Positions 26,386 through 35,308 of a DNA stretch of 64,000 nt are shown here, piece after piece. The stretch is from Deferribacteres bacterium (GTDB lineage: Bacteria > Chrysiogenota > Deferribacteres > Deferribacterales > Geovibrionaceae): positions 310,001 through 374,000 of the forward strand of contig JAEWZN010000007.1 in the NCBI GenBank assembly GCA_023395255.1, read 5' to 3'. How positions within the stretch are numbered: position 1 is the stretch's first letter; the number at the start of each line of letters is the position of its first letter. The position numbers were made by a program, and so were the translations under genes. Under the pieces are notes generated by a model, which was not told the origin of the DNA, did not search any database, and worked only from the letters and a program-made list of their open reading frames with translations.

Positions 26386-28628
26386 ATGAAAAAAAGCAGA
26401 TACGGCTTTGGGCATATCTTTATGCTTGGGCTCGCAATCTCGGTAACTTTCGGTGCTGCGGGCGCATACGCGGCGGATGAGGAGATCACCCTCGACACGG
26501 TGGAAGTGGTAGGCACAGCGGCGGAGCAGGTTAAGCAGTCGCTCGGTTCGTCAATCATCACAAAGGAGGATATAGAAAAAAATCCTCCCATCAACGACCT
26601 TTCGGAAATTATACGCCGTCAGCCCGGCGTTAACCTTACAGGGAACTCAGCTTCCGGTTCCAGAGGGAACAACCGCCAGATAGACCTGCGCGGCATGGGC
26701 CCCGAAAACACACTCATACTCATTGACGGCCGCCCTGTGCAGTCACGCAACTCTGTACGCTACGGCTGGACGGAGGAAAGAGACACCAGAGGCGATTCAA
26801 ACTGGATTCCGGCGGAGATGGTTGAGCGTGTGGAAGTGCTCAGAGGACCCGCAGCGGCCAGATACGGCTCCGGTGCCATGGGCGGTGTGGTGAATATAAT
26901 CACCAAAAAGGCGGACAAAGAATTTTCCGGCTCCATGACAGTAATGGGCAATATTCAGGAGGACGCGCAGGAAGGGGACTCCTACCGCACAAACATATCA
27001 GTCAGCGGGCCTGTGAGTGATTCGGTTTCATTCCGCATATACGGCGGCATGAACTACCGCGATGCGGACGCAAAAAGCATTAACGAAGGCGAAGCGGTTT
27101 ACGGCGGCGCTGAAAACGTTGCCGGACGTGAAGGCTACCGCAACAGGGATCTTAACGCTCTTCTTTCGTGGGATGTAAACAGGCAGCAGTCTGTTGAACT
27201 CACTGGCGGCTACAGCCGTCAGGGCAACATATATGCCGGGGACTCAATGCAGAACTTTGGCAACGAATACACCGAATCTCTTTACGGCGAGGAAACAAAC
27301 GTAATACGCCGTAAGAACATAGCCGCAACCCACACCGGCGACTGGAACTGGGGTAAAACCCGTCTGGATGTCAGCTACGACCGCACAGTGAATACCCGTC
27401 TTAACGAAGGGCTGGCTGGCGGTCTGGAAGGTGAGATAACAGACACTCTCACCTATGATCCCGGCATGGCTGAATCTCAGTACGACAGTTTCCTCACATC
27501 CGTGAAAGCGGACATTCCCCTAAACCTTTTCGGGTTTGCCCAGACACTTACCGTCGGTGCGGAATACCGTGACGAATCTCTGGATGATAAAGGCTCACTG
27601 AGGAACTCGCCCGCCATGACATGGCTTAATATCGACCTTGAAGGCTACAATATAGGCAAGACCGACACTGAGGCTTACAGCGCGGCTTTCTATGTGGAGG
27701 ACAATATATACCTCGGCGGCGGACTGACCCTCACACCCGGTGTGCGTATTGACGAGCATGAAGTATTCGGGACTAATGTAAGCCCCAGCCTTAACGCATA
27801 TTACGAAATCAATTCCAACTGGGCGGTGAAAGGCGGTGTTGCAAGGGCATACAAAGCGCCTAACCTTTACAGAGCAACCCCAACTACCTGCTTTACAGCA
27901 GGGGGACAGGCTGCTACGGCGGTGCCAGCTCACTGGGCGGCGGATGCTACCTTCAGGGGAACGAGGATCTTGACCCTGAGACAAGCATAAACAAGGAAAT
28001 CGGTCTTGCTTATGACTCGGAATCTTTCAGGGCAAGTGCAAGCTACTTCCATAACGATTATGACAATAAAGTATTCGCAGGAAAAACATCCGTGGCCACA
28101 ATAAACGGCAACAGGGATGTTTATAAATGGGAAAACGCGGGCGAGGCTGTTGTTCAGGGTGTTGAAGGAAACATCTTTGTTCCTGTCGGCAAGGACATTG
28201 ACTTCAATACAAACGTGACCTACATGATCGAATCCGAGCTTAAAAGAACAGGTCAGCCTCTCAGCATAGTTCCGGAATACACCGTGAACACTTTTATCGA
28301 CTGGAGAGCGACTGAAAAACTCTCTCTTGGAGTTAACGCCACATTCTACGGAAAGCAGGAAACGCCGACAATCGAGATCAGGACTGAAAGGGAAATAGAG
28401 AAGGACGAGATCGATCCTTACGCCCTTGTGGGAATCAGCGCACAGTACAAAGTGTTTGAAAACCTCTCCATGAGAGCGGGCATAAACAACATTTTTGATA
28501 AGCAGCTTCACCGCAAAGGGAACTCCGCTTCCGCCTCCGCCACTGCTGACGGCGCGGAAAAGGCCAACGCATACACCTACAATGAGCCGGGCAGATCATA
28601 CTGGCTTTCGATGACAATGGATTTTTAG
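26386..28628 (+). pseudogene. fepA: FepA-type TonB-dependent siderophore receptor with a one-base frameshift
   Basis: The ATG at 26386 (GGGGAG upstream) begins a signal peptide ending AYAADEE, a TonB-box-like DTVEVVG, a plug with IIRRQPGVNL, DLRGMGPENTLILIDGRPV and VEVLRGPAAARYGSGAMGGV, and barrel strands. At about 27876-27878 the frame breaks: GCAACCCC stands where GCAAACCCC would restore ANPNYLLYSRGTG and the Cys-containing GGCYLQGNEDL of FepA. The original frame ends at 27990. The shifted frame runs from there to the stop at 28628, ending AYTYNEPGRSYWLSM. One inserted A gives 747 residues, FepA length. It would import ferric catecholate siderophores. The lesion may be real or a sequencing indel. 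Confidence 0.85.
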
Positions 28629-28636
28629 AGAAAAGC

Positions 28637-28669
28637 AAAGGGCTTCTTCAGATTGAAGGAGCCCTTTTT
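28637..28669. terminator. Bidirectional terminator between fepA and the polyamine operon
   Basis: AAAGGGCT-CTTCA/TGAAG-AGCCCTTT stem with one mismatch and a 3-base loop, followed by TTTTTC on the plus strand. It lies between the convergent stops at 28628 and 28672. Confidence 0.8.
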
Positions 28670-28671
28670 CA

Positions 28672-29844
28672 TCAGCTTATTCTGTTCTTATAGTCCTCAT
28701 ATCCGAATTTTCGGACTACTTCAAAGGTTCCCTTTTCAAGGCTGAATGTGATGAGTGAAGGGAGCTCCACCCCGTTGAAATTTGTGTTCTTCACGAAGGA
28801 ATAAAGAGCCATATCGGTAAAAACCAGCCTATCGCCCCTTTTCAGCGGCGCATCAAAGCGGTAGTCTCCTATGAAATCCCCCGAAAGGCAGGAGATTCCG
28901 CCGAGGCGGTAGGTGTATTTTCCGTTTTCAGGCTCGCCTATGAGTTTTGGTCTGTAGGGCATTGCCAGAACATCCGGCATGTGGGTTTCCGCAGAGCAGT
29001 CGCACACGGCTATATCCATCCCGTTGTATATGGTGTCCAGCACTGAGGTTATGAACACACCCGCATTCAGCACCACAGCCTCACCGGGTTCCAGATAAAC
29101 CTGTATATTATTGTATCTCTTCCTGAAATCTGTGATCAGGCGACAGAGCAGTTCAATGTCGTAGTCATCTCTAGTTATGTGATGTCCGCCGCCGAAATTT
29201 ATCCATTTCATCTGCGGGATGAGATGGGCGAAACGTTTTTCAAAGGATGCCAGCACCCTTTCCAGAACATCTGAATCCTGCTCGCACATGGCGTGAAAGT
29301 GTAGTCCGTCTATCCCTGTGAGATCAACACCTTCCAGATCCTGCGGGCTCACGCCGAAGCGGGAACCGGGGAGGCAGGGGTTATATAAATCCACCTCTAC
29401 CTCGGCATGGCCGGGGTTTACCCGCAGACCGATCTCTATATGTTTGCCGCTGTTCTTTATCCTGTCCCTGTGCAGATGCCACTGGCTCACGGAGTTGAAG
29501 ACTATGTGGTCGGAGTATTTTACAGTCCGCTCCATCTGAGCGTCAGTGAATGCGGGGGAGTAGGTATGCGTCTCCCTTTTAAATTCCTCAGACCCAAGCT
29601 GAGCCTCTATTGGCCCGCTGGCGCACACTCCGTGCAGGTATGAGGATATGAGGGGAAACACCTTCGGCAGGGCAAATGCCTTGAGGGCGAGCATAATCTT
29701 TGCCCCTGTGCGTTTCTGCACCGAGTCGAGGGTTTCGCAGTTGCGTCTGATAACGTCCTCGCTGATAAGGTAGCAGGGCGTTTCCGCCCTGTCCGTTATT
29801 TCCTTCGGAAAATCTTTCAGCGCCTGAGCGTAGATATTTTTCAT
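28672..29844 (-). CDS. nspC: Carboxynorspermidine decarboxylase
   Basis: 390 residues, alanine-racemase-fold PLP decarboxylase. It removes the carboxylate of carboxyspermidine or carboxynorspermidine to give spermidine or norspermidine. The PLP lysine is in MLALKAFALP; GLHFHAMCEQ, INFGGGHHITRDDYD and VYLEPGEAVVLNAG form the cofactor and substrate pocket, and CDCSAETHMPDVL matches the family. The ATG overlaps the dehydrogenase stop (ATGA, 29841-29844), so the two are coupled. It is the last gene of the polyamine operon. Confidence 0.93.
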   Translation of the reverse strand: MKNIYAQALKDFPKEITDRAETPCYLISEDVIRRNCETLDSVQKRTGAKIMLALKAFALPKVFPLISSYLHGVCASGPIEAQLGSEEFKRETHTYSPAFTDAQMERTVKYSDHIVFNSVSQWHLHRDRIKNSGKHIEIGLRVNPGHAEVEVDLYNPCLPGSRFGVSPQDLEGVDLTGIDGLHFHAMCEQDSDVLERVLASFEKRFAHLIPQMKWINFGGGHHITRDDYDIELLCRLITDFRKRYNNIQVYLEPGEAVVLNAGVFITSVLDTIYNGMDIAVCDCSAETHMPDVLAMPYRPKLIGEPENGKYTYRLGGISCLSGDFIGDYRFDAPLKRGDRLVFTDMALYSFVKNTNFNGVELPSLITFSLEKGTFEVVRKFGYEDYKNRIS

Positions 29845-31058
29845 TCGGGAAGCTGGCCTTCAAAGTCAACAACCTGCCACGGCAGGCCGCATTTGTTAAG
29901 CTCATCCATGAACATGTCGGGGTCAAGCTGCTCAACGTTGAAAACGCCTGTGCCCTTCCATACGCCTTTCAGCATCATCATAGCGCCGATCATCGCGGGA
30001 ACGCCGGTGGTGTATGAAACCGCCTGCGCCTGAACCTCTCTGTAGGCTTCTGCGTGATCGCAGACGTTGTAGATGTATTTCTTGATTTTCCTGCCGTCCT
30101 TTTCGCCGTCAAAAACGCAGCCGATAACGGCAAGCCCCTTGTAGTTTGTGCCGAGGCTGCCCGGATCGGGGAGTAGCGCCTTGAGGAACTGGAGGGGGAT
30201 TATCTTGCAGCCGTTGAAGTCCACTTCGTCTATGCGGGTCATGCCCACGTTCTCAAGCACCTTAAGGTGCGTGATGTAGTTCTGTGAGAATGTCATCCAG
30301 AAGCGGATTCTCTCAAGCCCTTTTATGTTCTTAACCAGCGATTCCATCTCCTCATGGAAGAGAAGGTAGCTCTCCTTCGGCCCCGCCTCAGGGTAATCGA
30401 AGGTGAAGTGAACGCAGCTGTCATCAAGTATCGCGGGGGTTTCGATCCATTCTCCGTCCTTCCAGTGGCGCACAACCTGAGTCACCTCGCGGATGTTTAT
30501 CTCAGGGTTGAAGTTGGTGGCAAACGGGTGTCCGTGGTCACCGGCGTTGCAGTCGAGAATGTCGATTGTGCGGATGCTGTCGTAAAGGTGCTTCTGGGCA
30601 TAGGCGCAGAAGATGTTTGTCACACCGGGGTCAAACCCGCAGCCGAGAACAGCCATAAGCCCTTTCTCTTTGAACTTATCCTGATATGCCCACTGCCATG
30701 AGTATTCGAACTTCGCTTCGTCCTTGGGCTCATAGTTGGCGGTGTCGAGGTAGTTTACCCCCGTTTCGAGGCAGGCGTCCATGATAGCCAGATCCTGATA
30801 GGGGAGGGCAACGTTAAGCACAAGCTCAGGCTTGCAGTCGTTGATGACACGGACAATGTCGCTGACAATATCCGCATCCACGGCATAGGTTTTCACATCA
30901 ACGCCGTACATCTTCTTAACCTCTGCGGCTATGGCATCGCACTTTTCCTTAGTCCTGCTGGCAAGAAAAATTTCCTTAAAAACGTCAGGATGCTGAGCGC
31001 ACTTCTTCACAACAACATTTCCTACGCCGCCCGCACCGATTATGAGCACTTTTGACAT
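29841..31058 (-). CDS. Carboxynorspermidine dehydrogenase (saccharopine dehydrogenase family)
   Basis: 405 residues from the ATG at 31058 (AAGGAG 7 bases upstream; the TTG two codons earlier is unlikely). It condenses putrescine or diaminopropane with aspartate semialdehyde using NADPH to give carboxy(nor)spermidine. The N-terminal Rossmann loop is IIGAGGVGNVVVKK; NVALPYQDLAIMDACLETGVNYLDTANYEP, shown here by its VNYLDTANYEP end, and AVLGCGFDPGVTNIF are typical of the family. Its partners are nspC immediately downstream and the arginine decarboxylase upstream, which supports this specific role over lysine biosynthesis. Confidence 0.92.
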   Translation of the reverse strand: MSKVLIIGAGGVGNVVVKKCAQHPDVFKEIFLASRTKEKCDAIAAEVKKMYGVDVKTYAVDADIVSDIVRVINDCKPELVLNVALPYQDLAIMDACLETGVNYLDTANYEPKDEAKFEYSWQWAYQDKFKEKGLMAVLGCGFDPGVTNIFCAYAQKHLYDSIRTIDILDCNAGDHGHPFATNFNPEINIREVTQVVRHWKDGEWIETPAILDDSCVHFTFDYPEAGPKESYLLFHEEMESLVKNIKGLERIRFWMTFSQNYITHLKVLENVGMTRIDEVDFNGCKIIPLQFLKALLPDPGSLGTNYKGLAVIGCVFDGEKDGRKIKKYIYNVCDHAEAYREVQAQAVSYTTGVPAMIGAMMMLKGVWKGTGVFNVEQLDPDMFMDELNKCGLPWQVVDFEGQLPE

Positions 31059-31143
31059 TCGCAAACTCCTTATATTTTCTTATTATTCATATTTTATTTT
31101 TTGGTTACTTTTCGGGGAAACTTTTAACTTGCTTCGCAGCCTG

Positions 31144-33069
31144 TTATTCCCGTTCAAAGTAAGTATACCCTCTCAAGCCCTCCTCGAAGCCTTCGAGGAT
31201 CTGCTTGCGTTCCTTGGGGGTTATGAAGCCTTTGTTTATGGAATCCTCAGCAAGCTGCTTGAGGCTTTTCTTAATGGCCTTCACGTCGTACTCAACGTAT
31301 GAGAGAACATCCGCAACGGAGTCACCCTCCAGTTCTTTAATGACCTGATAGCTGCCGTCATCGTTCACATGGATCGTAGCCACGTTGGTATCGCCGAAGA
31401 GGTTGTGCAGGTCGCCCAGCGTTTCCTGATAAGCACCCACAAGGAATACGCCGAGGTAGTATTCCTCGCCGTCCTTAAGTTCGTGGAGCATCAGCGCGTT
31501 TTTATCGTGCGAGTAGTCGGGGAAGTTGTCTATCTTTCCGTCACAGTCGCAGGTTATGTCGGAGATAATTGCAGGATGCGTCGGTGCTTCGCTGAGCCTG
31601 TGTATGGGCATAACGGGGAAAATCTGGTTTATAGCCCAGACATCCGGCAGCGACTGGAACAGGCTGAAGTTTCCGTAATATATATCATAAAGCAGCCTGT
31701 CTATATCCTGCACATCTTTCGGGACATGCTTAAGCTCCGCGCCGACCTTGGAGATTTTTATCAGTATATGACGCACAAGGTTCTCCGCCAGTGCCCGGTC
31801 ACGCAGGTTTGTCTGCCCGTGCTTGAAAAGCTGCCTTGCCTGGTTGCGGTAGTACAGCGCATCGTTGCAGCACTCCTGTATCGCCTTGGGGGAGATCATG
31901 TCGTATGTGCTGAGCAGGTTCTGGATCAGTTCGCTCTGGTTATCCTTAATATCCTTCGGCAGCGGGCTGGGGTGGAAGGATGATACATCCAGTATGTTAA
32001 ACAGCAGAACGGAGTAGTAGGCAACAGTCACCCTGCCGGATTCGGTGATGATGACAGGGTGGGGGATGTTCTGCTTGTCCAGCACCGCTATGATGGATTC
32101 CACTATGTCGTAGCAGTATTCCTCGACAGAGTAGTTGCGGCTTGAGTGATAGTTTGTGTTTGAGCCGTCATAATCCACGGCGAGACCCCCGCCGAAGTCG
32201 ATATAGCCCATTTTTGCGCCTTCGTTAACCAGCTCCTGATAGATGCGGCATGCTTCAAACGCACCCGCACGGATGTCGCGGATGTTGGGGATCTGAGAGC
32301 CAATGTGATAGTGGAGCAGCTGGAGGCAGTCCAGCATGTCGGACTGCTTGAGCCTGTCTATAACATCTATCACCTGACTGATGTTCAGCCCGAAAACGCT
32401 TGAATCTCCGCTGGATTCGCTCCACTGGCCTTCCGCATGCGTGGAGAGTTTAATACGCACGCCAAGATAAGGGCGTACCTTGAGCTTTTTGGCTCTTTCG
32501 AGGATCAGTTCAAGCTCGCCGGGAACTTCTATAACGAAGAAGCATTTAAAGCCCATTTTCACGGCATACAGGCCGAGGTCTATGAATTCCTCATCCTTGT
32601 ACCCGTTGCAGATAAGACATGCGTCCCTGTTCTGCAGCATGGATATGGCGGCGATGAGCTCAGGCTTGCTGCCCGCCTCAAGACCGTGGTTGAAATCCTT
32701 GCCGAATTCGGCGATGGCTTCAATCACCTGCTCCTGCTGGTTTACCTTGATGGGGAAAACCCCTTTGTACTCGTTCTGATAGCCGGTGGCCTTTATAACG
32801 TCCCTGAAAGTGTTGTGCAGAAGCTTTATCTGCGAACCGAGAATATTCTCAATGCGGAGGATAACAGGCATGGCAAGGCCTCTGTCCTCCACCTCTTTCA
32901 CAACTTCGTGCAGGCTTATCTGCGGCCCGTTCTCCTTGCCGAAAGGGGTGACAACCACATGCCCTTTTTTGTTAATGGAGAAATAGTCAGCGCCCCACTT
33001 GTTTATGCCGTACAGTTCCTCGGCATTTGAAATAGTCCAGTTCTTGATCAGCTCAGGATTTCGCCACAT
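31144..33069 (-). CDS. speA: Biosynthetic arginine decarboxylase
   Basis: 641 residues, the usual SpeA size. This PLP enzyme converts arginine to agmatine, the first step to putrescine and spermidine. It begins with YGINKWGADYFSIN, has the PLP lysine in FPIKVNQQEQV, EAGSKPELIAAIS, HYHIGSQIPNIRDIR, DFGGGLAVDYDGS and a late ICDE-like segment of SpeA type. An AGGAGG lies 12 bases before the ATG at 33069. Agmatine-processing enzymes are not in the window, so the step to putrescine must be encoded elsewhere. The 85-base gap to the dehydrogenase is compatible with one operon. Confidence 0.95.
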   Translation of the reverse strand: MWRNPELIKNWTISNAEELYGINKWGADYFSINKKGHVVVTPFGKENGPQISLHEVVKEVEDRGLAMPVILRIENILGSQIKLLHNTFRDVIKATGYQNEYKGVFPIKVNQQEQVIEAIAEFGKDFNHGLEAGSKPELIAAISMLQNRDACLICNGYKDEEFIDLGLYAVKMGFKCFFVIEVPGELELILERAKKLKVRPYLGVRIKLSTHAEGQWSESSGDSSVFGLNISQVIDVIDRLKQSDMLDCLQLLHYHIGSQIPNIRDIRAGAFEACRIYQELVNEGAKMGYIDFGGGLAVDYDGSNTNYHSSRNYSVEEYCYDIVESIIAVLDKQNIPHPVIITESGRVTVAYYSVLLFNILDVSSFHPSPLPKDIKDNQSELIQNLLSTYDMISPKAIQECCNDALYYRNQARQLFKHGQTNLRDRALAENLVRHILIKISKVGAELKHVPKDVQDIDRLLYDIYYGNFSLFQSLPDVWAINQIFPVMPIHRLSEAPTHPAIISDITCDCDGKIDNFPDYSHDKNALMLHELKDGEEYYLGVFLVGAYQETLGDLHNLFGDTNVATIHVNDDGSYQVIKELEGDSVADVLSYVEYDVKAIKKSLKQLAEDSINKGFITPKERKQILEGFEEGLRGYTYFERE

Positions 33070-33440
33070 CTAACCAAAGGCCTCCTTAAAATGGTAAAAA
33101 CAGGTTTATTTACGAAAAAAAGGGGGAAGTGTCAATGAAATTATACGCGAAAGCCTCGAAAACGCTTATCCGGCATGGGCTTGAAAAGTTTCAGAAAAAA
33201 GTCAGGTTTTGCATAAATAGCAGATTCGGGGCTCCGGCTCTAAACGGAGTTAGTATTTTTTTAGCTGTTTTTATATTTTTTCCTGAAAAATAGACAGTAT
33301 GGGCAGTGATTTTTTAAATATTATTTTATTTTTTAATACGGAGATACACGCGTAAGACTGCGGATGGCTGTGTTTTGGCTTAGTTACTGATAATATATGT
33401 AAAAGATGTTATAACTGCTATAAAAACAGCGTGAGGGAAA
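33070..33440. other. AT-rich intergenic region upstream of speA
   Basis: 371 bases without a credible gene. It holds the speA promoter near its left end, a CTCCG/CGGAG hairpin (33232-33249) followed by TTAGTATTTTTTT on the plus strand, and several T and A runs. No upstream plus-strand gene needs that hairpin, so its role is unclear. It may serve an unannotated short transcript. Confidence 0.5.
33107..33135 (-). promoter_or_regulatory. Promoter of the polyamine operon
   Basis: Minus-strand TTGACA (33130-33135), a 17-base spacer and TAAATA (33107-33112), about 40 bases before the speA ATG. The -35 is perfect, the -10 imperfect. Confidence 0.5.
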
Positions 33441-33458
33441 TGCGGGGCTGCCCCCGCA
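33441..33458 (-). terminator. Hairpin directly after the exported DUF4412-like protein gene
   Basis: TGCGGGG/CCCCGCA, a 7-bp stem with a 4-base loop, starts right at the stop codon of the minus-strand gene. TTTCCC follows, so it is a weak intrinsic terminator at best. Confidence 0.45.
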
Positions 33459-34283
33459 CTATTTTTGCCCCCCGAACATTTTCATCATCTGATCCATTTC
33501 CTCTTTGGATGGCATTTCCTCTCCGTTTTCGGCGGCGGATCTGCGTATTGCTTCCTGAGTGTTTGCCTGCATGGGATCTTTACCCTCAACAAGGCTTTGT
33601 ACAGTTATTCGGGCAAAATCTCTGGATGCTTCATCCCCTCTGGGGTCGTGTGTTATTTTGATTCCGGCCGGCACTTCGAAAACCTTATCCGGCGGAGTGG
33701 TTTTGTCTACCGACTTGGCAGTCTGCTCCATTTTTACGCCCATCATTTCGGAGGAGGATTTGAGGGGGATTCCGGTTCCGCTGATCGAGTAAACGCGTAC
33801 GCCCATCATTGTCACGAGGTCACATTTGTAGCCCAGAATAGTTTCGGCGTTTTTAACAACCTCTCCGTTAAGGTTTTTCATGTAGGCGTTGCCGAATTTT
33901 TCTGCGTTTGCGATTACTTTTTTCTGGTCGCTTTTGGAGAGCTTATTGTATTCCTCATTCATGTAGATAATCGGGTTTACGTTTTTTGTGCCTGATTTTT
34001 CGTTTACATTGATGCTGTAAACCCATTCAGGGGTTGAAATATCCAGTATTTCAGTTTTTCTCGATATTCCGAATATTTTAACGGCAGTTTTTCGGTGTTT
34101 GGCTTCGTATGCGCCGCCTTCTTTGATATAGAGAACCTCGCTTCCTGATTCGGTTCCGGTTATATCATAGGTTATTACTGCGCTCCTGAAAGGAAGCTTT
34201 GGCTTGAAGGGTGATTCCGCCGCATGGGATGTCAATGATGCTGTTAATAAAATCATTGTCAAAAAAGTAATAAGTTTTCTCAT
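33459..34283 (-). CDS. Exported protein, possibly DUF4412-like
   Basis: 274 residues with a signal peptide (about 1-22, ending SHAAE), so it is periplasmic or surface-located. The body begins SAVITYDITGTESGSEVLYIKEGG and goes on in beta strands with KCDLVTMMGVRVYSISGTGIP, quoted as KCDLVTMMGVRVYS, patterns seen in small DUF4412-type exported proteins. The C-terminus is charged and methionine-rich (EEMPSKEEMDQMMKMFGG). The molecular function is unknown. It appears to be a single gene: the flanking genes are separated by a terminator-like hairpin on one side and a long gap on the other. Confidence 0.7.
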   Translation of the reverse strand: MRKLITFLTMILLTASLTSHAAESPFKPKLPFRSAVITYDITGTESGSEVLYIKEGGAYEAKHRKTAVKIFGISRKTEILDISTPEWVYSINVNEKSGTKNVNPIIYMNEEYNKLSKSDQKKVIANAEKFGNAYMKNLNGEVVKNAETILGYKCDLVTMMGVRVYSISGTGIPLKSSSEMMGVKMEQTAKSVDKTTPPDKVFEVPAGIKITHDPRGDEASRDFARITVQSLVEGKDPMQANTQEAIRRSAAENGEEMPSKEEMDQMMKMFGGQK

Positions 34284-34457
34284 CTGTTCTCTCTCCTGAT
34301 AATCATTCTTAGGGGGTTAACTAAACATCTGTTCTGTCATATTTAGCCTACCACCAAACAGATTGAAAATGACTATTCATTGCAGAATTATTTTCGGGAT
34401 TAATGCGGATAGCGGGTATTCATGCGCGGCGGAAGTGCCGGCCGGGCTTAAAATGCG

Positions 34458-34501
34458 AAAAAAAAACCGCAGGAGGAAAACTGGTCATAAACCCCCTGCG
34501 G
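34458..34501 (-). terminator. Strong Rho-independent terminator after the TetR gene
   Basis: On the minus strand CCGCAGG/CCTGCGG forms a stem closed by further G-C pairs, followed by nine T. It lies about 70 bases after the TetR stop at 34569. Confidence 0.85.
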
Positions 34502-34568
34502 GCTTTTATTGAAGAGAGCTTTTCAGCCCGTCTTTCCAGATAAGACGTGTGAATGTTAAAAAAGTTTA

Positions 34569-35168
34569 CTAGTCACGGTTTTTTTCAATGAAGCCTTCCG
34601 TATATATTCTTTCAAGTCCCTGAATCGTTTTCTCTATATCCGGCTCATCGGTTTCATCAAAGATCCATGTGTCCATTATGGCTGAGATGGCTCCTCCGGT
34701 GACAGCGCGGAACAGCAGGGGATCGACATTCTTAAAATCGCCTTCCAGCGTGCCCTGCGCCCATATAGTGCTGAAATGCTCTTCCCCTATCCTGCGGGAA
34801 ATCTCCGTATTGTGCTTGTAGGTGGTGATTTCCTTCTGATACCTCACATAGTCCTTACGGGTTTTATATATTTCAAACGCAAATCTCAGTGTGTTTTTCA
34901 GTTTTTCCGCTGCGGTTTTTTTGCTGGTGCGTATTTCCCTCAGTCCTTCAATTATCGGTTCCAGGGTCTGCTGCTCCACAAAATCCATGAGATCTTCTTT
35001 GTTTTTGAAATAGTTGTAGAGCGTCCCCTTTGATACCCCTGCTTTAGCCGCAACCTCTTCCATTGTGAGCTTCTCACCGCCTGATTCGTGCAGTATCTCC
35101 ATAACGCTGTCGTAAACCGTATCTTTAATCAGCTTGTTAACAATCTGCCTTCTGTCTATCCTGTGCAT
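34569..35168 (-). CDS. TetR/AcrR-family transcriptional regulator
   Basis: 199 residues. The N-terminal helix-turn-helix reads LTMEEVAAKAGVSKGTLYNYFKNKEDL (AGVSKGTLYNYFKNK is the family signature). The C-terminal part is a helical ligand and dimer domain of about 140 residues. The ATG at 35168 has GAGG upstream. Its promoter carries two TGAC-n-GTCA repeats that overlap the inferred transcript start, so it likely represses itself. The CorC-like gene upstream is on the same strand, 140 bases away, and is not obviously its target. Confidence 0.92.
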   Translation of the reverse strand: MHRIDRRQIVNKLIKDTVYDSVMEILHESGGEKLTMEEVAAKAGVSKGTLYNYFKNKEDLMDFVEQQTLEPIIEGLREIRTSKKTAAEKLKNTLRFAFEIYKTRKDYVRYQKEITTYKHNTEISRRIGEEHFSTIWAQGTLEGDFKNVDPLLFRAVTGGAISAIMDTWIFDETDEPDIEKTIQGLERIYTEGFIEKNRD

Positions 35169-35183
35169 GGCAAACCTCGTTTT

Positions 35184-35197
35184 TGACTACATGGTCA
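35184..35197. promoter_or_regulatory. TetR operator-like inverted repeat, proximal copy
   Basis: TGACTACATGGTCA, arms TGAC/GTCA, 16 bases before the TetR start codon. The copy at 35204-35217 is exactly 20 bases away (two helical turns). Confidence 0.55.
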
Positions 35198-35203
35198 TTA
35201 AGA

Positions 35204-35217
35204 TGACTGTATAGTCA
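35204..35217. promoter_or_regulatory. TetR operator-like inverted repeat, distal copy
   Basis: TGACTGTATAGTCA, perfect 5-bp arms TGACT/AGTCA. It touches the TATAAT of the TetR promoter, so binding should block transcription. Confidence 0.6.
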
Positions 35218-35244
35218 TTATAATGCCCGGCGGTATGAAAGCAA
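35217..35244 (-). promoter_or_regulatory. Promoter of the TetR gene
   Basis: Minus-strand TTGCTT (35239-35244), a 16-base spacer and TATAAT (35217-35222). The start, near 35210, falls between the two operator repeats. Confidence 0.5.
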
Positions 35245-35308
35245 TGGGAATGTTCGGAAGCTTACAAAATTTTACCTGATAAGGGTGAGAGCCCGCTGGG
35301 GTGCGGGC

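Noticed and set aside
26256..26594. Minus-strand open frame of 112 codons opposite the siderophore receptor start
   Set aside because: It overlaps a strong coding region and leader on the other strand and shows no domain or ribosome site; it is a shadow frame.
31369..31983. Plus-strand open frame of about 200 codons within speA
   Set aside because: It lies opposite a well-conserved arginine decarboxylase and has no family features.
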